The notes below the pieces were generated by a model. It made no database searches. It saw only the letters and a list, made by a program, of their open reading frames with translations, and was not told the origin of the DNA. 8,199 nucleotides of DNA from the NCBI GenBank assembly GCA_001785575.1, contig MFUC01000016.1, positions 1 through 8,199 of the forward strand, in the 5' to 3' direction. The position numbers were made by a program, and so were the translations under genes. The stretch comes from Candidatus Nomurabacteria bacterium RIFCSPHIGHO2_02_FULL_38_15. GTDB taxonomy: Bacteria > Patescibacteriota > Minisyncoccia > Phycocordibacterales > UBA9973. Positions 5,882 through 8,199 of the stretch are shown piece after piece. Each line of letters starts with the position of its first letter. Position 1 is the stretch's first letter.

Positions 5882-5890
5882 TGCTACAAT
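5882..5890 (+). promoter_or_regulatory. Extended -10 promoter of the Xre gene (leaderless)
   Basis: TGCTACAAT is followed by six bases (AAGTGC) and then the ATG at 5897, so transcription would start at or next to the first base of the start codon. It lies back to back with the FKBP promoter, with an AAGCTT-centred A/T stretch between them. Confidence 0.6.
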
Positions 5891-5896
5891 AAGTGC

Positions 5897-6103
5897 ATGA
5901 CAAAGATATACAATAACGTATATAACCTACGCACCAAAGCCCGCATTACCCAGGAGGCTTTGTGCAAAAAAATTGGCACCAGTCGCCAAACTCTTTCTAA
6001 AATTGAAACGGGCATTTATAACCCTAACCTTGATTTGGCTTTTACGATTGCTAAATACTTCAACAAGCCTATTGAAAAAGTTTTCTCACCCAAACGGTTT
6101 TAG
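5897..6103 (+). CDS. Small Xre/Cro-family helix-turn-helix regulator
   Basis: The 68-residue protein consists almost entirely of one HTH_3 (Cro/CI) domain: LRTKARITQEALCKKIG followed by TSRQTLSKIETG. The helix-turn-helix is at about 17-39, followed by YNPNLDLAFTIAKYFNKPIEKVF, the standard end of this short subfamily. It should bind DNA as a dimer; no ligand-binding domain is attached. It is divergent from the FKBP gene and the two promoters are about 25 bases apart. Autoregulation and control of the FKBP gene are therefore plausible but not shown. There is no Shine-Dalgarno; the promoter geometry predicts a leaderless mRNA. The stop is TAG and a hairpin follows 14 bp later. Confidence 0.93.
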   Translation: MTKIYNNVYNLRTKARITQEALCKKIGTSRQTLSKIETGIYNPNLDLAFTIAKYFNKPIEKVFSPKRF

Positions 6104-6117
6104 TTTTTAAAAATTAA

Positions 6118-6149
6118 ATCCCGCCAGAAGTGTATATTTCTAGCGGGAT
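6118..6149. terminator. Shared bidirectional terminator between the Xre and GH25 genes
   Basis: ATCCCGC (6118-6124) pairs with GCGGGAT (6143-6149), and an inner AGAA/TTCT stem extends it. The two genes converge here, with stops at 6103 on the plus strand and 6154 on the minus strand. On the minus strand TTTAATTTTTAAA follows, a good U-rich tail. On the plus strand the tail is AATTTTA, which is weaker. Confidence 0.7.
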
Positions 6150-6153
6150 AATT

Positions 6154-6894
6154 TTAGCGTATTAGTACGCGCTCTAGATTTCTAGAGTGCAACTCGTTAC
6201 CGTCTACACAACTATTTATGCCACAGACCCTTTCCTTTACAGAAAACTGGTGAATGTCGGCAACTAATGTTGTATCGCCACGCATTTTTGGATTATGCGT
6301 GGCAACCCATAGCGGGTAACCATTGAAGTGCCCATCAAGGTGCCTGCAATAGTAACCCAGCCCGGTGTAAATTATCGGCTTTACACCGTAATGTTTTTCA
6401 ACCAACTTCAGCCAATTTTTTAAACTGACTCTTAGACTACTAATAGACTGATTCGTGCTAAGGCGTTCAATGTCTAGCACTGGCCGTAGATTTCCAGAAT
6501 CTAACTTTACAGTACTAATAAAGTTTTTGGCCTGCAAGCTTGAATGTTCGTTTGGGTCGTAGTAGTGATAGGCCCCAACGATAAAATATTTTTTTGCGCT
6601 GTCGAAATTTGCGCGAAAAAATTTGTCTTTCCTACTGCCACCCATCGTGGCCCGAACGACTACAAAAGTAATGTGCTTTTCGGTAGATAAATCACTCCAA
6701 TTAATTTGTCTTTGGTAGTGTGAAATGTCGATACCGAACAAAAAAGCATCTGCCTTTGTTAGTGTGTCTGGGTTTAATGCCCCCAAATCGGCCCCCTCAG
6801 CTTGAACAAAAAATCCGTTATGAATATTGTCCGGCTGAAATGTGTAGTTTAAATTGATTAAAATAAAAACAAGTGTCATTAAAAGTGCTTTCAT
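6154..6894 (-). CDS. Secreted GH25-family muramidase (lysozyme-like)
   Basis: The 246-residue protein has an N-terminal hydrophobic segment (MKALLMTLVFILINLNYTFQ) that fits a signal peptide or anchor. The GH25 fold follows: FGIDISHYQ (53-61) with the conserved Asp56, FVVVRAT (77-83), VGAYHYYDP (106-114), PVLDIE (138-143) with the catalytic-type Asp141 and Glu143, PIIYTGLGYYC (173-183), PLWVATHNP (194-202), IHQFS (214-218) and VDGNEL (230-235). GH25 enzymes hydrolyse the MurNAc-GlcNAc bond of peptidoglycan. A role in cell-wall remodelling, or in attacking host or neighbour walls, is inference. The usual Glu of the RATEG motif is Met84 here (RATMGG). The gene starts with AGGAG unusually close to the ATG (two bases). 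It follows the cupin gene without a terminator but has its own -10. Confidence 0.92.
   Translation of the reverse strand: MKALLMTLVFILINLNYTFQPDNIHNGFFVQAEGADLGALNPDTLTKADAFLFGIDISHYQRQINWSDLSTEKHITFVVVRATMGGSRKDKFFRANFDSAKKYFIVGAYHYYDPNEHSSLQAKNFISTVKLDSGNLRPVLDIERLSTNQSISSLRVSLKNWLKLVEKHYGVKPIIYTGLGYYCRHLDGHFNGYPLWVATHNPKMRGDTTLVADIHQFSVKERVCGINSCVDGNELHSRNLERVLIR
6169..6190. repeat. Short inverted repeat at the 3' end of the GH25 gene
   Basis: CTCTAGA-TT-TCTAGAG (6172-6187) is a perfect 7-bp inverted repeat, extended by GCG/TGC with one wobble. It lies inside the last codons of the GH25 gene, upstream of the shared terminator. It may add 3' mRNA structure or be incidental. Confidence 0.35.
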
Positions 6895-6917
6895 AACTCC
6901 TAAATATTTCTAATTAA

Positions 6918-6926
6918 ATTATAGCA
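6918..6926 (-). promoter_or_regulatory. Extended -10 promoter of the GH25 gene
   Basis: The minus strand reads TGCTATAAT, 18 bp after the cupin stop. The predicted leader of about 17 bases contains AGGAG (6897-6901) directly before the ATG. Confidence 0.6.
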
Positions 6927-6940
6927 CTTTTATTTATTTT

Positions 6941-7342
6941 TTACTCAGTTGTTACTCCGTCAAATTCAGGTCCATCAGCCTCGGCTTCTGCGCGGGTTTT
7001 GCGTACTACGCCATCCTTATGGTGTGGTGGTGTATATATAGTATACAGTTTCAAACTTTCAGTTGATGATGTATTAACAACGTTGTGTTGTGCACCAGCG
7101 GGCACGACAACAGCATCACCATCGCCTACTGTATATTCAACCTCATTGATAACTACCTTACCATCACCTTTTTCAAATCTAAAAAACTGGTCACCGTCAT
7201 CATGCACCTCCATACCTATTTCCTCACCCGGTAATAACGACATTAAAACCAGCTGGCAATTTTGTGCTGTATATACAACCTTGCGAAAGTTTTCATTTTC
7301 AATTGTTAACTGCTCTATATTTTGCTTATAGCCTTTTTTCAT
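6941..7342 (-). CDS. Cupin-domain protein
   Basis: The 133-residue protein is one small cupin_2 beta barrel. Motif 1 is LPGEEIGMEVHDDGDQFFRFEKGDG (37-61), with His47 and Gln52 at metal-ligand positions. Motif 2 is GDAVVVPAGAQHNVVN (75-90), which fits G(X)5PxG(X)2H(X)3N with His86. Between them, VVINEVEYTVG is the usual strand pair. The C-terminal tail (105-133) is charged. The substrate cannot be told; cupins include sugar isomerases, dioxygenases and binding proteins. I chose the ATG at 7342, not the in-frame ATG at 7384. The promoter -10 lies at 7349-7354, inside the would-be extension, and MKKGYKQNIEQL is a normal cupin start. With six bases between -10 and ATG the mRNA should be leaderless. 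Confidence 0.93.
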   Translation of the reverse strand: MKKGYKQNIEQLTIENENFRKVVYTAQNCQLVLMSLLPGEEIGMEVHDDGDQFFRFEKGDGKVVINEVEYTVGDGDAVVVPAGAQHNVVNTSSTESLKLYTIYTPPHHKDGVVRKTRAEAEADGPEFDGVTTE

Positions 7343-7348
7343 AAATTT

Positions 7349-7357
7349 ATTATAGCA
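7349..7357 (-). promoter_or_regulatory. Extended -10 promoter of the cupin gene (leaderless)
   Basis: The minus strand reads TGCTATAAT, then AAATTT, then the ATG at 7342. The six-base gap places the transcription start at the start codon. Confidence 0.65.
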
Positions 7358-7386
7358 TGAACTTTTTTTGGTATCGGCTGGCATAT

Positions 7387-7412
7387 AAAATACCCTGTTA
7401 CCAGGGTATTTT
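7387..7412 (-). terminator. Intrinsic terminator of the acidic small-protein gene
   Basis: AAAATACCCTG (7387-7397), loop TTAC and CAGGGTATTTT (7402-7412) form a perfect 11-bp stem with A and T tracts on both sides. It begins two bases after the stop of the 59-aa gene and ends 30 bp before the cupin -10. Confidence 0.85.
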
Positions 7413-7414
7413 TA

Positions 7415-7594
7415 TTACGCTACTATTTCGTCAGTTGCAACTTCTGCAACCTCGGCGTTTTCATCAGCAGGCTCTTGAGCAACAACCTCTTCTTCAGTTG
7501 AAACTTCTGCATCAGCATTTACAACTTCATCAGTTGCAACTACTACTTCCTCGCCTTCTGTACCATCTACCTTTTTTACATCTTCGTCTTGCAT
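7415..7594 (-). CDS. Very acidic small protein (59 aa) with imperfect repeats
   Basis: The 59 residues start MQDEDVKKVDGTEGEEVVV and end VATDEIVA. I count 21 Asp/Glu and only two Lys, with no aromatic residue and no cysteine, so the protein is likely disordered. An imperfect repeat is visible: VATDEVV (19-25), VSTEEEVV (31-38) and VATDEIV (52-58). An intrinsic terminator follows the stop by two bases, and the upstream 108-aa gene lies 104 bp away with no terminator between, which supports a real gene. Function is unknown; an acidic partner or chaperone-like peptide is only a guess. No clear Shine-Dalgarno is present and the promoter is uncertain. Confidence 0.7.
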   Translation of the reverse strand: MQDEDVKKVDGTEGEEVVVATDEVVNADAEVSTEEEVVAQEPADENAEVAEVATDEIVA

Positions 7595-7698
7595 ATATTG
7601 TATTTAAATTAGTATTTATAAAACGACTCGTGTGAATTGTGAGTGTACACTAATAACCCAATAACTCCTAATTTTTAATAAATATCCTTATGCGAATT

Positions 7699-8025
7699 TT
7701 ATTTTTTTACAATATTACTTATTGTAACTTTATTCATTTCAAGTTTATACTCAAAGTTTGCCCTACCCTGAATATGACCATCCTCATACAAGACTTCACC
7801 CTTTTTCGCTGTCGAATCAACACTGACATCTACAACATACCAAGAACCACCCAGCACTGGATCTTCTGGTGCCAAAGTTTTAATATTGTCGCGAATATAT
7901 TTTTCAACAACTACCTGCTCATCCACAACAACTGGCACATTGGTATCAACCTGTTTAGACTTAATAAAATACAGACCAATCAACACAACCGCAACAACAA
8001 TCACAAAAGGTATTATCTTTTTCAT
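7699..8025 (-). CDS. Small membrane-anchored exported protein, conserved hypothetical type
   Basis: The 108-residue protein starts MKK and has one transmembrane helix at about 4-21 (IIPFVIVVAVVLIGLYFI). A short spacer and a compact extracytoplasmic domain follow: VEKYIRDNIKTLAPEDPVLGGSWYVVDVSV, then GEVLYEDGHIQGRANFEYKL. The segments LAPEDPVLGGSWYV and VLYEDGHIQGRA recall a small conserved hypothetical family of Patescibacteria; this is from memory and the function is unknown. Promoter geometry (TGGTAAAAT, six bases, ATG) suggests a leaderless mRNA. No terminator follows, so it may be co-transcribed with the 59-aa acidic protein gene. Confidence 0.85.
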   Translation of the reverse strand: MKKIIPFVIVVAVVLIGLYFIKSKQVDTNVPVVVDEQVVVEKYIRDNIKTLAPEDPVLGGSWYVVDVSVDSTAKKGEVLYEDGHIQGRANFEYKLEMNKVTISNIVKK

Positions 8026-8031
8026 CCGTCT

Positions 8032-8040
8032 ATTTTACCA
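8032..8040 (-). promoter_or_regulatory. Extended -10 promoter of the 108-aa gene (leaderless)
   Basis: The minus strand reads TGGTAAAAT, then AGACGG, then the ATG at 8025, the same six-base gap as the Xre and cupin genes. An alternative -10, TATAAG (8050-8055), would give an 18-base leader. Confidence 0.45.
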
Positions 8041-8091
8041 TAAATTTACCTTATAGTATCTGTTAAATCTCCTTTAAACAAAACCATTTGG

Positions 8092-8110
8092 GTTTGTAGT
8101 AATTACAAAC
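8092..8110. promoter_or_regulatory. Operator-like inverted repeat before the last gene
   Basis: GTTTGTA-GTAAT-TACAAAC is a perfect 7-bp dyad with a 5-base centre. It covers the -35 and spacer region directly upstream of the -10 at 8115-8120, the usual place for a repressor operator. The ACAAAACC at 8078-8085 can also pair with 8090-8097. The regulator is unknown. Confidence 0.45.
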
Positions 8111-8111
8111 A

Positions 8112-8120
8112 TGGTATAAT
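8112..8120 (+). promoter_or_regulatory. Extended -10 promoter of the last gene
   Basis: TGGTATAAT is a perfect extended -10. The ATG at 8152 is 31 bases downstream, giving a leader of about 25 bases without a Shine-Dalgarno. Confidence 0.6.
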
Positions 8121-8151
8121 AAAGTTATTAAAAGTAATCTAAATTTTTATT

Positions 8152-8199
8152 ATGAACACAAATAAAAAAGAAAATATAGCTATTGCCACATCGGCATTA
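8152..8199 (+). CDS. Start of an unknown protein (16 codons visible)
   Basis: The visible start is MNTNKKENIAIATSAL, open to the right edge. A hydrophilic Lys/Asn-rich N-terminus runs into what may be a hydrophobic segment, but too little is present to name it. The extended -10 and dyad upstream support a real start here. The next minus-strand gene (108 aa) is divergent from it. Confidence 0.5.
   Translation, partial: MNTNKKENIAIATSAL

Noticed and set aside
7343..7384. Longer start of the cupin gene
   Set aside because: The extension would cover the promoter -10 and adds a non-family segment; the inner ATG fits cupin length and promoter geometry.
7357..7635. Plus-strand frame of 92 codons rich in Leu and Gln
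   Set aside because: Its Leu/Gln repeats are the mirror of the Glu/Val/Thr codons of the 59-aa acidic gene on the minus strand, which has a terminator directly after its stop.
7635..7643. AATTGTGAG resembling half of a lac operator
   Set aside because: Too short and without the symmetric half; no sugar genes nearby. Treated as chance.
7690..8043. Plus-strand frame of 117 codons rich in Asn and Ile
   Set aside because: It is antisense to the 108-aa membrane-anchored protein, whose frame has a normal TM segment and conserved-looking motifs.

Overview
The window looks like AT-rich bacterial DNA from the Candidate Phyla Radiation (Patescibacteria, possibly a Parcubacteria-like lineage). This rests on the combination of genes: a short 58-aa SecE, a Patescibacteria-style arginyl-tRNA synthetase, SIMPL-domain and FKBP proteins with single N-terminal anchors, and small cupin and single-TM proteins, together with very short or absent mRNA leaders and few Shine-Dalgarno sequences. 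No tRNA, rRNA, CRISPR array or transposase gene was seen. No complete gene ends in TGA, and nothing suggests recoding.

Layout. (1) 1-2171, minus strand: a housekeeping cluster, transcribed from a strong promoter at about 2143-2171, in the order secE - nusG - rplK - argS (argS runs off the left edge). (2) 2174-4237: a 622-aa gene of unknown function with its own consensus promoter and its own terminator. Its codon preferences differ from its neighbours and a palindromic repeat flanks its downstream side; it looks like a self-contained, possibly acquired unit. (3) 4248-5843, minus strand: a membrane-anchored SIMPL (DUF541) protein and a membrane-anchored FKBP peptidyl-prolyl isomerase. The 255-bp gap between them holds a copy of the palindromic repeat and, at 5159-5290, a sequence able to fold into a 22-bp helix with inner branches. 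Its three G-U pairs make sense only on the plus strand, so it may be an undescribed structured RNA. (4) 5897-6103, plus strand: a small Xre-type regulator divergent from the FKBP gene. (5) 6154-8025, minus strand: a secreted GH25-type muramidase, a cupin, a 59-aa very acidic protein, and a 108-aa single-TM protein. (6) 8152-8199: the first 16 codons of a plus-strand gene, preceded by an operator-like dyad.

How it works together. The left part is translation and secretion housekeeping. The right part is mostly envelope proteins (SIMPL, FKBP, GH25, 108-aa anchored protein) expressed as short independent units. Several of these promoters share one design: an extended -10 (TGn plus TATAAT-like) without a clear -35. 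In three genes exactly six bases separate the -10 from the ATG, which predicts leaderless mRNAs.
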